DNA of 64,000 bases from Methylocapsa acidiphila B2 (GTDB lineage Bacteria > Pseudomonadota > Alphaproteobacteria > Rhizobiales > Beijerinckiaceae): NCBI RefSeq assembly GCF_000427445.1, contig NZ_KE386496.1:2619504-2683503 (forward strand), given 5' to 3'. This document shows, piece after piece, positions 18,686 to 27,967 of this stretch; the stretch's first letter is position 1; every line of letters begins with the position of its first letter. The notes below the pieces were generated by a model. It was given only the letters and a program-made list of their open reading frames with translations, searched no databases and was not told where the DNA came from. Position numbers and translations under genes: made by a program.

Positions 18686-19092
18686 GGCCGCCGTATTTCT
18701 ATTGAGCCGAACCCGCCTCCGCGCAGTCCCATCGCCGCGCGCCTTCCACGTCTCGGATCCGTGCGCCTGATCGCGGCGGCGCAGCCGTCTCGCCATTCAA
18801 ATCCAATCCTCTTCATATATCGTCCGCCCGCCACCGCGCAATCCCGCTCCGCGCCAAGCTCGCGGATCCTGGCGACCTTCCGCCAGCTCGCCCGACAGGC
18901 CGGAGCTCCGCGCGAGCTGCAAAAGCGTGGTTTTTGTCGTCAAATGGATCGATCCGAGCTGAAATCACAAAAATCCGGCGGCAAGGGCACGGAGATTCTT
19001 CAGCAAAATCATGGCGCCGGCTTAGGCAAATTTTAAAACACCGCCCCTATTCTCGCGACCAATGAACAGAGTTTGTCGCGCGAGTTTCGGAA
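18686..19092. other. Divergent spacer mnmA-sciP
   Basis: These 407 bases should hold the promoters of mnmA and sciP. The left half is GC-rich with long chance frames. No RNA gene, repeat or clear CtrA-type box was identified by eye. Confidence 0.45.
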
Positions 19093-19368
19093 ATGGCTGA
19101 ACCAAATCGTCACCGGGCCAAATATGTCATCGGGCCGGACGGAAGCCCATTGACCATAGCGGACTTGCCGCCCGCGACGACAAAACGTTGGGTGATTCGG
19201 CGTAAGGCGGAAGTGGTCGCGGCGGTTCGCGGCGGCCTGCTCACCCTGGACGAAGCCTGCAGCCGTTACACGCTCACGGTCGATGAATTCCTATCGTGGC
19301 AAATGTCCATCGATCAGCATGGGCTTGCCGGTCTTCGCACAACGCGAATCCAGCAATATCGGCTCTGA
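19093..19368 (+). CDS. sciP: CtrA inhibitor SciP (DUF1153)
   Basis: The 91-residue protein carries the conserved YVIGPDGSPLTIADLPP and RWVIRRKAEVVAAV, followed by a helix-turn-helix (LTLDEACSRYTLTVDEFLSW). This is the DUF1153/SciP family, restricted to Alphaproteobacteria. In Caulobacter it binds CtrA and blocks CtrA-driven transcription. The family's usual length is about 90. It is a single-gene unit and a good taxonomic marker. Confidence 0.93.
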   Translation: MAEPNRHRAKYVIGPDGSPLTIADLPPATTKRWVIRRKAEVVAAVRGGLLTLDEACSRYTLTVDEFLSWQMSIDQHGLAGLRTTRIQQYRL

Positions 19369-19424
19369 AGCAGATTGCCGCGAAGCGCGGTTTTTCGTCC
19401 CGGCGCCTATTTCGCCGCTGCGCT

Positions 19425-20105
19425 TCAAACATCCGCATTGTCTATTGGGTCGGGCTCCAGCTTGTAGCGCACGATCAAGGGCGCCTGGGCGACCGAGAAG
19501 ACGAAGATCAGTATAAGAATCCCCGGAAATTTGAAGTAGACCCAGAAATCATTCGACTGGGTCCGCCAAACCAGCTCATTCAACAGCGCGAGCAAGAAGA
19601 AGAAGGCGCCCCAGCGAATGGTCAGCGCGCGCCAGCCTTTCTCGGTGATCGCGAAAGCGTTTTCGAATATGATCGGCAGCAAGAGCTTGTTCATGGCGAG
19701 GCCGCCGAAAAGCGCCACGCCGAAGCCGACATAAAGAACTGTCGGCTTCATCTTGATGAAGCTCGTGTCCTGCAAATAAAGGGTAAGAGCACCGAAAATC
19801 AGCGCCATGACCGCTGTCAGGAGAGGCATGGCCGGAAGCTTCCGGGTTTTGACGAGCGAAACCGCCAGCGCGACGACGACCGCCGCCATCAATACCAAGG
19901 TCGCCGTGAAAAGACCGGCGTTGGGGCCGGCGAGGATCGCTTGCGGCAAGAACGGCGCGACAAGAGGCTCGAACAGTTTCGGCCGTGCGTTCGCGATGAA
20001 AAATAGCAGAAGCGGGCCCATCTCCACGCCGAGCTTCAACCACGGGACGGACCGCTTATCCTGCGGAGCGGCGAGGGCCGTCACCGGATTCGACATATCG
20101 TTCAT
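19425..20105 (-). CDS. yciB: Inner-membrane septation protein A homologue (YciB/IspZ)
   Basis: The 226-residue protein has about six hydrophobic segments and the family marks GPLLLFFIANAR (about residue 25), KPTVLYVGFGVALFGG and TIRWGAFFFLLALLNELVWR, followed by DFWVYFKF. YciB proteins sit in the inner membrane and affect septation and envelope synthesis. ATG 20105 was chosen because GAAGGAAG precedes it; an ATG at 20132 would add nine residues. It follows ftsY on the same strand with a 74-base gap. Confidence 0.9.
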   Translation of the reverse strand: MNDMSNPVTALAAPQDKRSVPWLKLGVEMGPLLLFFIANARPKLFEPLVAPFLPQAILAGPNAGLFTATLVLMAAVVVALAVSLVKTRKLPAMPLLTAVMALIFGALTLYLQDTSFIKMKPTVLYVGFGVALFGGLAMNKLLLPIIFENAFAITEKGWRALTIRWGAFFFLLALLNELVWRTQSNDFWVYFKFPGILILIFVFSVAQAPLIVRYKLEPDPIDNADV

Positions 20106-20179
20106 ATGAACCGCTCTTCCTTCTCTGCGCATCCATTCGCCCCCAATGTACGCGAGACGCTGACCCGGGCAAGACTGCT

Positions 20180-21421
20180 CTACTCTTCCATTCCCGCGAT
20201 CGCGCGGGCGAAATCGCGCGCGGTGAAGGCTTCGAGATCATCAGCCGTTTCGCCGATGCCGATGAAATGGACCGGTAGCTGAAACTTATCCGTAATCGCG
20301 ACGAGAATGCCTCCGCGCGCCGTGCCGTCGAGCTTTGTCATGACCAGGCCGGTCACGCCCGCCACCCGACCGAAAATCTCGACCTGGCTGATGGCGTTTT
20401 GACCGACCGTGGCGTCGAGGACGAGAAGGACGGCGTGCGGCGCCTCCGCGTCGACTTTCTTCATGACGCGAATGATTTTCTCGAGCTCAGCCATGAGCTC
20501 GGCCCGATTTTGCAAGCGTCCTGCGGTGTCCATCAGCACAATGTCGTCGCCCCGCTCCTGCGCGGCCTTGATCGCGTCGAATGCGAGCGCCGAGGCGTCG
20601 GCGCCTTGCTCGCGCGAAATCACCGGGCAATGAAGCCTTGAGCCCCAAATCATCAATTGCTCGATCGCCGCGGCGCGAAACGTGTCGCCGGCGGCCAGAA
20701 GCACGCGTTGGCCTTCGGCCGTGAATTTGGCTGCGAGCTTGCCGATGGTCGTCGTCTTGCCGGAGCCGTTCACGCCGACCACGAGAATCACATAAGGTTT
20801 CTTCGCGGGGTCGATTTCAAGAGGGCGGGCGTAAGGCGCCAAGACCCGCTCCACCTCCGCGGAGAGGATCGCCTTGACCTCGTCCACTTCGACATTCTTG
20901 TCGTAGCGGCCCTGGCCGACGATTTTGGCGATGCGCGACGCGGTGGCGACGCCGAGATCGGCGCGAATAAGGACGTCCTCGAGATCGTCGAGCATAGCCT
21001 CATTGAGCTTGCGCTTCGTGAAGATCGCGACGAGACCGCTCGCAATCGAATTGGACGAGCGCGCGAGGCCCTCGCGCAGCCGCGCCCACCAGCTCCGCTT
21101 CTGCGCCGGGGCCGCTTGCTCCAAGGGCTGCAAGGGCGATTGCGCGAGGGGCCGCGCCTCCGGCTCCGCATCCATCTCGCTTTCGACCGGCTCGCGCGTT
21201 TCCACGAGCACCGCCTCGGCCGCCTCGGGAAGCAGCGCTTCCTCCGTGCGCAGCTCGCCAACCGGGCTCTCCTCGGCCAGAGATTGATCGGGCTCCGACG
21301 GCGCCGCCTCGCGGCTTTGCGTCTGCGTCTGTTCCTCGACGCTCTCCTTGCGGCCGAAGACGCGGCGGAAAAAACTCTGCTTCGACTTTGCCGTCGAGTC
21401 GTTTTCTTGGCTCACAATCAC
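20180..21421 (-). CDS. ftsY: Signal recognition particle receptor FtsY
   Basis: The 413-residue GTPase docks SRP-ribosome complexes at the membrane. After an acidic, Glu/Ala-rich A domain (about 1-105), the NG domain starts with SWWARLREGLARSS. It has G1 GVNGSGKTTT (about 218), DTAGR (about 300), TKLDG (about 365) and a closing GIGETADDLEAF. The start is GTG 21421 with AGGAT just before it. It forms a likely operon with yciB. Confidence 0.95.
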   Translation of the reverse strand: MIVSQENDSTAKSKQSFFRRVFGRKESVEEQTQTQSREAAPSEPDQSLAEESPVGELRTEEALLPEAAEAVLVETREPVESEMDAEPEARPLAQSPLQPLEQAAPAQKRSWWARLREGLARSSNSIASGLVAIFTKRKLNEAMLDDLEDVLIRADLGVATASRIAKIVGQGRYDKNVEVDEVKAILSAEVERVLAPYARPLEIDPAKKPYVILVVGVNGSGKTTTIGKLAAKFTAEGQRVLLAAGDTFRAAAIEQLMIWGSRLHCPVISREQGADASALAFDAIKAAQERGDDIVLMDTAGRLQNRAELMAELEKIIRVMKKVDAEAPHAVLLVLDATVGQNAISQVEIFGRVAGVTGLVMTKLDGTARGGILVAITDKFQLPVHFIGIGETADDLEAFTARDFARAIAGMEE

Positions 21422-21732
21422 ATCCTATCCTTCGGTCCGCCGGAGCGGCCGCTTACGCGCCGGCGCGCTTTTGGGAGGTCCCTGCTCGCGTTCTTTCGGC
21501 GGGCGCCTCGGCCAAAAGGAACGTAAAAACAACTCGTGGACGCAGCGCTTCTCAATATTCTCCGTTTCAGCGAACTATATAAGACTGGCGGCGCGATTGT
21601 GATCATATAAAATTCCGGTCGACGGGAACGGTCTCGCCTCAGTTCCATTATTATACGCGGCGGCGCGCCGCAGGCGGCGAAGATCAGAGCCTCAACTCCG
21701 AATCGTCGCGTCTTGGCACCGGGAGGATAATA
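21422..21732. other. Divergent spacer upstream of ftsY
   Basis: This 311-base spacer lies between ftsY and the small secreted peptide gene. It ends in GGAGG, the peptide gene's ribosome site. Nothing else was recognised. Confidence 0.45.
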
Positions 21733-21927
21733 ATGGATCGCCGGTCTTTCGTGACGTCGGCTCTGCTGTCTGCGGGCGTTCTTGCTTTGACGCTTGGAGC
21801 AGCCCAAGCTTTGCCAGGAGCCTCTCCGCACGACGATCTCGCTCAGATAACGAAAAGCGATGTAGAAACCGTCTGGTGGAGACGCCGTTGGCGCCGTCGC
21901 CATTGGCGGCGCTGGCGGCGTTGGTGA
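21733..21927 (+). CDS. Small secreted Trp/Arg-rich peptide
   Basis: The 64-residue product starts MDRRSFVTSALLSAGVLA, a typical signal peptide with likely cleavage after AQA (about residue 26). The mature part is a short acidic linker followed by an extreme cationic-aromatic tail, WWRRRWRRRHWRRWRRW. A GGAGG ribosome site is 6 bases before ATG, which supports it as a real gene. I recall similar short exported proteins with His/Arg/Trp-rich tails in Rhizobiales, but no function is known to me. A membrane, cell-wall or metal interaction is a guess. Confidence 0.7.
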   Translation: MDRRSFVTSALLSAGVLALTLGAAQALPGASPHDDLAQITKSDVETVWWRRRWRRRHWRRWRRW

Positions 21928-21953
21928 TCGAGGCCCGCCCCAATCCGAACGGG

Positions 21954-22073
21954 CCTAGAGCGCTTTCCGACCGAATGGACCCGTTCGGTCGATTAGAACT
22001 CGCTCCAGTTTCAGAGACTCAAGCATATTCTGGTCGATCTGATCGATTCGGCCCGAGCGAAATACGCTCTAGG
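21954..22073. repeat. 120-bp palindromic extragenic element with 9-bp terminal inverted repeats
   Basis: CCTAGAGCG (21954-21962) and CGCTCTAGG (22065-22073) are perfect 9-bp terminal inverted repeats. Inside are GACCGAA/TTCGGTC and a run of GATCGATTC-like motifs. This has the look of the dispersed REP/MITE-like units of Methylocystis-type genomes. Its right end runs 5 bases into recF and supplies the recF stop. A related palindrome core (GACCGAAT/ATTCGGTC) appears at 45845-45877. Confidence 0.7.
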
Positions 22074-23259
22074 CGAGCGGATCGATCTGGCCGGGCGTGA
22101 CTCGCAGCATTTGCGCCCGCATCTCCAGCCCCGTGAAAGTCGCCGGATCGGCGCCGGTCAACCAAACCTGCCCGCCGAGAGATCCGAATTGATCGTAAAG
22201 CGCCATCCGCCGGGTCGGATCGAAATGCGCCGCGATCTCGTCGAGAAGGACAAGAGGGGGAAGGCCGCTCGTCCTTTCGACCAGATGCGCCTGCGCCAGG
22301 ACGAGCCCGACCAGCAGCGCCTTCTGCTCGCCGGTCGAGGCCTGAGCCGCCTCGATGTTCTTGGGGCCGTGGCGCACGCAAAGGTCGCTCGCCTGCGGCC
22401 CAATGAGGGCGCGTCCCGCCGCGCTATCCCTGGCGCGATGGTCGCGCAGCATCTCGCGATAGAGATCTTCCGCCTCCAGCGCGGGCCGCTCGGCGACAAG
22501 GGTCTCCACCTCCCCGCGCAGAGCGATTTCCGCCCAAGGAAAAGCCGCTGCCCCTTCTCGCGTCGCCGCGATCAAAGCTGAAAGCAAGGAGACCGTCTCG
22601 ACGCGAGCGGCGGCGACCGCGACCCCGAGCTCGGCGATCTCGCGCTCGATCGCGTCGAGCCAGCTCCTTTCCGATTGGCTTTGTCCCGATTCGAGAAGCC
22701 GGTTGCGGCCGCGCAAGGCGCGCTCGAAGGCGCTCACGCGCGCGCCATGATCGGCGTCGACCGAAAGCACGAGCCGGTCGAGGAAACGGCGGCGTTCGCC
22801 CGGCGATCCGGTGAAAAGCCCATCCATGGACGGCGTCAGCCAGACGACACGGAGGTGATCGCAGAAGGCGCGGATCGAGCCGACTGGCTCCCGGTCGATA
22901 CGATATTTGCGCAAAGGCGGCGCATTATCCTGGCGCTCGACGCCGGTCCCGAGCTGAATTTCGCCCAAGGGCGCGGCGAGCTCGACCGAGACCGCAAAAC
23001 CGCCCGAGCTCATCTTGCGCGAAAATTCGCTCAAATCCGCCCGGCGCAGGCCGCGCCCCGGCGTCAGCAAGGACAAGGCCTCGATCACATTGGTCTTGCC
23101 GGCACCATTGTCCCCCGTGAGGACGACGACGGGCGCCGATATAGCGAGATCAAGCGCTGAGTAGGAACGAAAATCGGCCAGGGTCAGGCGCCGCACGCCG
23201 CGAAAACCGTCTCCGCGCGGCACGGCGCTGATCGGCGCCCTTTCCATCTGATCACACAT
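22069..23259 (-). CDS. recF: DNA replication and repair protein RecF
   Basis: The 396-residue SMC-like ATPase helps load RecA at gaps. It shows LADFRSYSALDL, Walker A TGDNGAGKTN (about residue 50), the RRFLDRLV segment (about 138), the signature STGEQKALLVGLVLAQ (about 312) and Walker B PLVLLDEIAAHFD (about 341). The length is a little above the usual 370-380. The TAG stop lies inside the terminal repeat of the 120-bp element. It is not next to dnaA-dnaN, unlike in many bacteria. Confidence 0.94.
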   Translation of the reverse strand: MCDQMERAPISAVPRGDGFRGVRRLTLADFRSYSALDLAISAPVVVLTGDNGAGKTNVIEALSLLTPGRGLRRADLSEFSRKMSSGGFAVSVELAAPLGEIQLGTGVERQDNAPPLRKYRIDREPVGSIRAFCDHLRVVWLTPSMDGLFTGSPGERRRFLDRLVLSVDADHGARVSAFERALRGRNRLLESGQSQSERSWLDAIEREIAELGVAVAAARVETVSLLSALIAATREGAAAFPWAEIALRGEVETLVAERPALEAEDLYREMLRDHRARDSAAGRALIGPQASDLCVRHGPKNIEAAQASTGEQKALLVGLVLAQAHLVERTSGLPPLVLLDEIAAHFDPTRRMALYDQFGSLGGQVWLTGADPATFTGLEMRAQMLRVTPGQIDPLA

Positions 23260-23366
23260 TGAAACGCGCCTTCAAGGCCTCAAGCCTCTTGAAGCTCGAG
23301 CGATCTCTTGCAACCGATAAGCGCCGAGGCCAATCGCTTCATCGCCGGCCGTGTTATGGTTCGGCC

Positions 23367-23828
23367 ATGGAAAAAGCGCTCCTCCTCCGCCGCCGGACGC
23401 CCGATGACCTCGATCGCCTCGCCGATCTTTGGGTCGCGAGCTGGCGGGAAGCAATGCCCGACATCGATTTTTCCGCGAGACGCTCCTGGTTTTGCGATCA
23501 TCTCCGCGCGCTCGAAGCGGCTGGAGCCGCCACGGTCTGCGCAGTCGACGGGTCCGACCGGCCAATCGGTTTCGTGACCATTGATCCCGCGACCGCCTAT
23601 CTCGATCAGATCGCCGTCGCGCCGAGAGCCAAGGGGAGCGGCGCCGCCGCCCTCCTTCTGAGCGAGGCCCGCCGCCTCTCGCCGACCAGCCTGATCCTGG
23701 AGGTCAACCAGGACAACGCCCGCGCCCTTCGATTTTACGAGCGCGAAGGCTTCGAAAAAATCGCCGAAGGCGTGAATCCGCGCTCCGGGCTGAAAACGTG
23801 GCGCCTTCGCTGGCAGAAACGAGCTTGA
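23367..23828 (+). CDS. GNAT family N-acetyltransferase
   Basis: The 153-residue protein has a GNAT fold: an RRRTPDDLDRLADLW start, the acetyl-CoA motif A region LDQIAVAPRAKGSGAAALLL (about 75-95) and motif B NQDNARALRFYEREGF (about 112-127), as in ribosomal-protein and aminoglycoside acetyltransferases. ATG 23367 (MEKALLLRR) was chosen over the upstream frame from 23259, whose residues are not family-like. It is divergent from recF with about 107 bases between. The substrate is unknown. Confidence 0.85.
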   Translation: MEKALLLRRRTPDDLDRLADLWVASWREAMPDIDFSARRSWFCDHLRALEAAGAATVCAVDGSDRPIGFVTIDPATAYLDQIAVAPRAKGSGAAALLLSEARRLSPTSLILEVNQDNARALRFYEREGFEKIAEGVNPRSGLKTWRLRWQKRA

Positions 23829-24030
23829 ATATTTTTGTGCATTGCGGCATTTAGATCGCGATTGCTTTGGATCGTCTCGATTCAAGATCACTAAACTAAT
23901 CGATTTCAATAACTTCAGGTGACTTAACGGCGGATTGCCTGACGTCGCCTCTCCTCACACTCCGCGCCGGCATCCAGCGGCGCGTGACGCCGATCAGCGC
24001 GCATCCGGCGCAAAACGGGAGCTGCGGTCA

Positions 24031-24315
24031 ATGCTGCAAAGATTCGTGGTGGTCCAGGCCCTGGGCGGCAAGCCCTTGAAGCGAATCGTCATGACGAGCG
24101 ATTCAAAGGGCATTCTCGTCGCAGACCCAGGCCTTCTCGGCGAAATCGAAACCGGCATTCATCAGCCCGTGACCGCGCCGCTGAGAACCGTGTTCAATTT
24201 CGACGAACCGGTCTTCGCCGAGCTCATGTCGCAATGGCATGCGGACAAGAAGACCGACGCCGCGACCTGGGCCAAGCTCGACCGGTTCCAGCCTATGCTT
24301 GACGCGGCCGAATAA
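24031..24315 (+). CDS. Conserved-looking hypothetical protein
   Basis: The 94-residue product (MLQRFVVVQALGGKPLKRIV..) has well-behaved secondary structure: two beta-rich stretches and a C-terminal amphipathic helix (EPVFAELMSQWHADKK). It contains no motif I know. The frame is open from TTG 23935, but ATG 24031 is preferred, since the preceding residues are proline/arginine-rich. It converges on the ABC exporter gene with a 23-base gap. Confidence 0.55.
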   Translation: MLQRFVVVQALGGKPLKRIVMTSDSKGILVADPGLLGEIETGIHQPVTAPLRTVFNFDEPVFAELMSQWHADKKTDAATWAKLDRFQPMLDAAE

Positions 24316-24338
24316 GCAATTTTTCGCGGCCTTCGCCG

Positions 24339-26168
24339 TCACTCGGCGGCGACTGATTGGTCCGGCTTCAGCGCCGCCGCGCCGGTCTCGAATTGCAGCT
24401 TGGCGAGGCGGGCGTAAAGCCCGTTCCGCGCGACGAGGGTCGCATGATCGCCCTCCTCGACCAGCCGGCCGTTGTCCAGGACCAGAATGCGGTCGGCCTT
24501 GAGCACCGTCGCGAGGCGATGCGCGATGACGATGGTCGTGCGTTCTGACATCACCTTTTCGAGCGCGCCTTGGACGAGCATCTCGTTTTCCGAATCGAGG
24601 GCCGAGGTCGCTTCGTCGAGGAGCAGCACCGGGGCGTCCTGAAGGATCGCGCGGGCGATGGCGAGCCGCTGGCGCTGCCCGCCCGAGAGAGTCACGCCAC
24701 GCTCGCCGACTTTAGTCGCATAGCCTTCCGGCAAGGCGCGGATAAATTCGTCCGCCGCCGCCCGCACGGCGGCGTCGCGCACCGCCTCGTCGCTGGCGTC
24801 GGGCGCGCCATAGCGGATATTGTCGGCGATCGAGACGCCGAAAATCACCGGATCTTGCGGCACGCTTTTGATTCGCCGCCGCAGCTCCGCCGGATCGGCG
24901 CTCTTGATGTCGACGCCGTCGAGAAGGATGCGGCCAGCGGTCGGATCATAGAAGCGCAACAGAAGCTGAAAAAGCGTCGTTTTTCCGGCGCCCGACGGTC
25001 CGACGAGCGCGACCGTCTCGCCCGCCGCGATCGTGAGAGTGAGATCATGCAGGGCGCGGTCGTCCGGCCGCGTCGGATAGTGGAATTCGACATGCTCGAA
25101 ACCAATGGCGCCGCGCGTCGGCGCCGGGAAAGCCGCCGCCGGAACCGGCGCCACAATGGTCGGCTTCAGACTTAATATGTCGGCGATCCGCCCAGCGGCG
25201 CCGGCGGCGGCGGCGACTTCGCCCCAAACCTGGCTCAACTCGCTGAGCGCGCCGGCGCCGAGAATGGCGTAAAGGACGAATTGCGAGAGCAGTCCTCCGG
25301 TCATGCGGTCGGCGAGCACGTCCTGCGCCCCGAGCCAGAGCACGCCGACAATGCTGGCGAAAACCAGAAAAATGACCACGATCGTGAGCCGCGCCCGCGC
25401 GGAGGCCGCGTTGCGGGCGGCGACATAGGCCTCTTCGGCCGCTGCGGCGAAATGCGCGCCGGCAGCGGATTCCGCGCCATAGGCCTGCATCACCCGCACG
25501 GCCCCGAGATTTTCCGCGGCGAAGGCGCTCGCTTCGGCGAGGGCGTCCTGCGCCGTGCGGGACCGCTTGCGCACGAGGCGTCCCGACGCGACGAGGGGCA
25601 GGACGATGACCGGAATGGCGATCAGCACGAAAGCCGATAGTTTCGGGCTGGTATAGACCATGAGCCCGATCGCGCCGATGAAGAGAAATAAGTTACGAAG
25701 CGCCAGCGCGGCTGTCGCGCCGAACGCCGATTTCATTTGCGTCGTGTCGGCGGTGAGCCGCGAAAGCAGCTCGCCGATTTTGGCGGAATCGAAAAAGGCG
25801 GCGTCTTGCCGGCAAAGATGCTTGAACACATCCGCCCGGAGGTCGGCGACGACCCGCTCCCCGAGGGTCGTCACGAAATAGTAACGCGCGCCCGATGAGA
25901 GGGCGAGAATCGCCGCGACGCCGACCAGCGCGAAGAAATATGTGTCGACCAGGCCGGCGCTATCCGTTGAAAAGCCGAAATCGATCATTCGGCGGATCGC
26001 CAGCGGCACGGCGAGCGTCGCCGCCGCCGCCATCGTCACAGCGATGAGCGCGCCGGCGATGCGCGGCTTGTAGCGCAGCACATAAGGCAGCAACGGCAGC
26101 AGGGCGCGCGGCGAGGCTTTTTGCTTCGGCGCGGCGGATGGGTCGAGAGCGGGGCGGGGTTTGGCCAT
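24339..26168 (-). CDS. ABC exporter, fused permease and ATPase (MsbA-like)
   Basis: This 609-residue half-transporter has six membrane helices in the first 330 residues, then an ATP-binding domain with Walker A VGPSGAGKTT (about 395), the signature LSGGQRQR (about 498) and Walker B VLLLDEAT (about 518). The family exports lipids, peptides or drugs, and MsbA-like members flip lipid A. The substrate is not evident. It is a single gene, 156 bases from the aminotransferase. Confidence 0.92.
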   Translation of the reverse strand: MAKPRPALDPSAAPKQKASPRALLPLLPYVLRYKPRIAGALIAVTMAAAATLAVPLAIRRMIDFGFSTDSAGLVDTYFFALVGVAAILALSSGARYYFVTTLGERVVADLRADVFKHLCRQDAAFFDSAKIGELLSRLTADTTQMKSAFGATAALALRNLFLFIGAIGLMVYTSPKLSAFVLIAIPVIVLPLVASGRLVRKRSRTAQDALAEASAFAAENLGAVRVMQAYGAESAAGAHFAAAAEEAYVAARNAASARARLTIVVIFLVFASIVGVLWLGAQDVLADRMTGGLLSQFVLYAILGAGALSELSQVWGEVAAAAGAAGRIADILSLKPTIVAPVPAAAFPAPTRGAIGFEHVEFHYPTRPDDRALHDLTLTIAAGETVALVGPSGAGKTTLFQLLLRFYDPTAGRILLDGVDIKSADPAELRRRIKSVPQDPVIFGVSIADNIRYGAPDASDEAVRDAAVRAAADEFIRALPEGYATKVGERGVTLSGGQRQRLAIARAILQDAPVLLLDEATSALDSENEMLVQGALEKVMSERTTIVIAHRLATVLKADRILVLDNGRLVEEGDHATLVARNGLYARLAKLQFETGAAALKPDQSVAAE

Positions 26169-26324
26169 GGCAGGATGATCCCGGGATCGTGGACATTCGG
26201 GCCCGAACGCCCTTCGTCGCGTCTCTAATTTACGCGTCTCCGAACGCCGCCGTCGCAGCGCCGGACGCCTCTCTTTCCTTAGAACAGATCAAGCTGTGAC
26301 GAAAGTGAGAACCACGCCGCGCCC

Positions 26325-27629
26325 TTAGGCCGGCCGCGCAAGCTCCGGCCGGCGCAGCGCCCCTTCTTTCTCAATCCCGGCGAGAAGAATGCAGAGCGCG
26401 ATCCCTTCCGACGCCGCGCGAACCTCCTCGAGACTCGGATAAGTCGGCGCGAGACGCAGCGAGCTGTCGTCGGGGTCCTGGCCAAACGGCCAGGTGGCGC
26501 CCGCCGGCGTGAGCGCCAGCCCCGCGTCCTTGGCGAGCGCGACGACGCGCTTCGCGGTCTCCTTGCGGGCGTCGACGCTGATGAAATAGCCGCCTTCGGG
26601 ACGCGTCCAGCGCGCGACGCCGGTTCCGGCGAGCCGGCGCTCCAGGGCCTCTTCGACCGCCGCGAATTTCGGCGCGATGAGGGCGCGATGCGCGTCCATC
26701 AGGCGGAGGATGCCCGCCTCGTCGCGGAGAAAACGGACATGGCGCAGCTGGTTCAGCTTGTCTGGACCGATGGTGCGCTTGCCGGCCCGCGCGAGAAGCC
26801 ATTTCACATTGGCGGAAGACGAGGCGAAAAATGCGAGCCCCCCGCCCGCGAGAGTGACCTTGGAGGTCGAGGCGAAGACGAAGGCGCGGTCGGCGTTTCC
26901 GACGCGCGCGCAGGCCTCGAGAATATTCAGAATTTCATGCCGGCGCTCGGTCAGATGGTGGACGACATAGGCATTGTCCCAGAACAGCCGGAAATCGGGC
27001 GCGCCCGTCTTCATCGCGGCAAGACGCTCGACAGTGGCCGCGGAGTAGATCTCGCCGGTCGGGTTCGAATATTTCGGCACGCACCACATGCCCTTCACCG
27101 CCGGGTTGGCGGCAAGAGCCTCGACCGCATCCATGTCGGGTCCCTCGCCCGTCATGGGGACCGGCAGCATGCGGAAGCCATATTCCTCGCAGATCGCGAA
27201 ATGCCGGTCATAGCCGGGCGACGGGCAGATGAACGCGACCTCCGCCTCCTTCGACCAGGGCCTCGGCGAACCGACGACGCCTTTTAGCAGCGCCCAGACG
27301 ATGCAGTCATGCATCAGCGCGAGGCTCGAATTATTGCCGACGACGACGCGATCCGGCGGCGCGCCGAGCATGGGCGCGAACAGGGCCCTCGCTTCGGCGA
27401 GCCCCTGCAGACCGCCATAGTTGCGGGCGTCTTCGCCGGCTTCGGTGAAATGGTCGGCGTTGCCGGGAAGCGCGAGCAGCCCGCTCGAGAGGTCGAGCTG
27501 CTCCGGCGCGGGCTTGCCGCGCGTCATGTCCAGCTTGAGGCCCTGCGCGCGAAAGGCGTCGTATTGATCTTGGACGCGCGCCCGCAGCGCTTCGAGATCG
27601 GCGTCCGAAAGATCGGCGATCGTGGTCAT
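26325..27629 (-). CDS. Aspartate aminotransferase, AspT (subgroup Ic) type
   Basis: The 434-residue PLP enzyme closely recalls the Corynebacterium glutamicum AspT type: a start with KLDMTRGKP and QLDLSSGLLALPG (about 37-58), then RNYGGLQG, SPGYDRHF (about 166), DNAYVVHHL (about 218), the PLP lysine in ASTSKVTLAGGG (about 258) and GGYFISVD near the C-terminus. It would interconvert aspartate/glutamate and their 2-oxo acids. It is divergent from hpnA. A wider substrate range cannot be excluded. Confidence 0.87.
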   Translation of the reverse strand: MTTIADLSDADLEALRARVQDQYDAFRAQGLKLDMTRGKPAPEQLDLSSGLLALPGNADHFTEAGEDARNYGGLQGLAEARALFAPMLGAPPDRVVVGNNSSLALMHDCIVWALLKGVVGSPRPWSKEAEVAFICPSPGYDRHFAICEEYGFRMLPVPMTGEGPDMDAVEALAANPAVKGMWCVPKYSNPTGEIYSAATVERLAAMKTGAPDFRLFWDNAYVVHHLTERRHEILNILEACARVGNADRAFVFASTSKVTLAGGGLAFFASSSANVKWLLARAGKRTIGPDKLNQLRHVRFLRDEAGILRLMDAHRALIAPKFAAVEEALERRLAGTGVARWTRPEGGYFISVDARKETAKRVVALAKDAGLALTPAGATWPFGQDPDDSSLRLAPTYPSLEEVRAASEGIALCILLAGIEKEGALRRPELARPA

Positions 27630-27967
27630 GGAAACCCCGGCTATTTATCGAGTTGGCGGGTTGTAGCGCTACGTCGACAGCGGCGCCAGCCCAGCGCGCT
27701 TGCAAATGGCTTCCAAGGCCTCGACGCGTCCGCTTTGCGCCGAGGGACGATGGGCAAGGAGGGACCCGCTGCGAAGCCCCGTCGCGAAATTTTGATCGCG
27801 CCGCCGTCCAGCGCCCCCCGATCGGGCTTAAACTATTGTCGAAAGGATTATTTCGAGAGGTTCCGATCTCGGGCGCCGGCCGTCTTGCCGATAGCGCCGC
27901 AGGGGTGATATGCCGCAACTGTCAAATGGATGGCGGCGCAAGCGCATGCTGCGGAGGGCAAAACGAC
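27630..27967. other. Spacer between aminotransferase and hpnA
   Basis: These 338 bases carry the promoters of the two divergent genes. Open frames continue upstream of hpnA from 27653, but the residues are not family-like. GGAGG at 27953-27957 is the likely hpnA ribosome site. No repeat or RNA was recognised. Confidence 0.45.
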
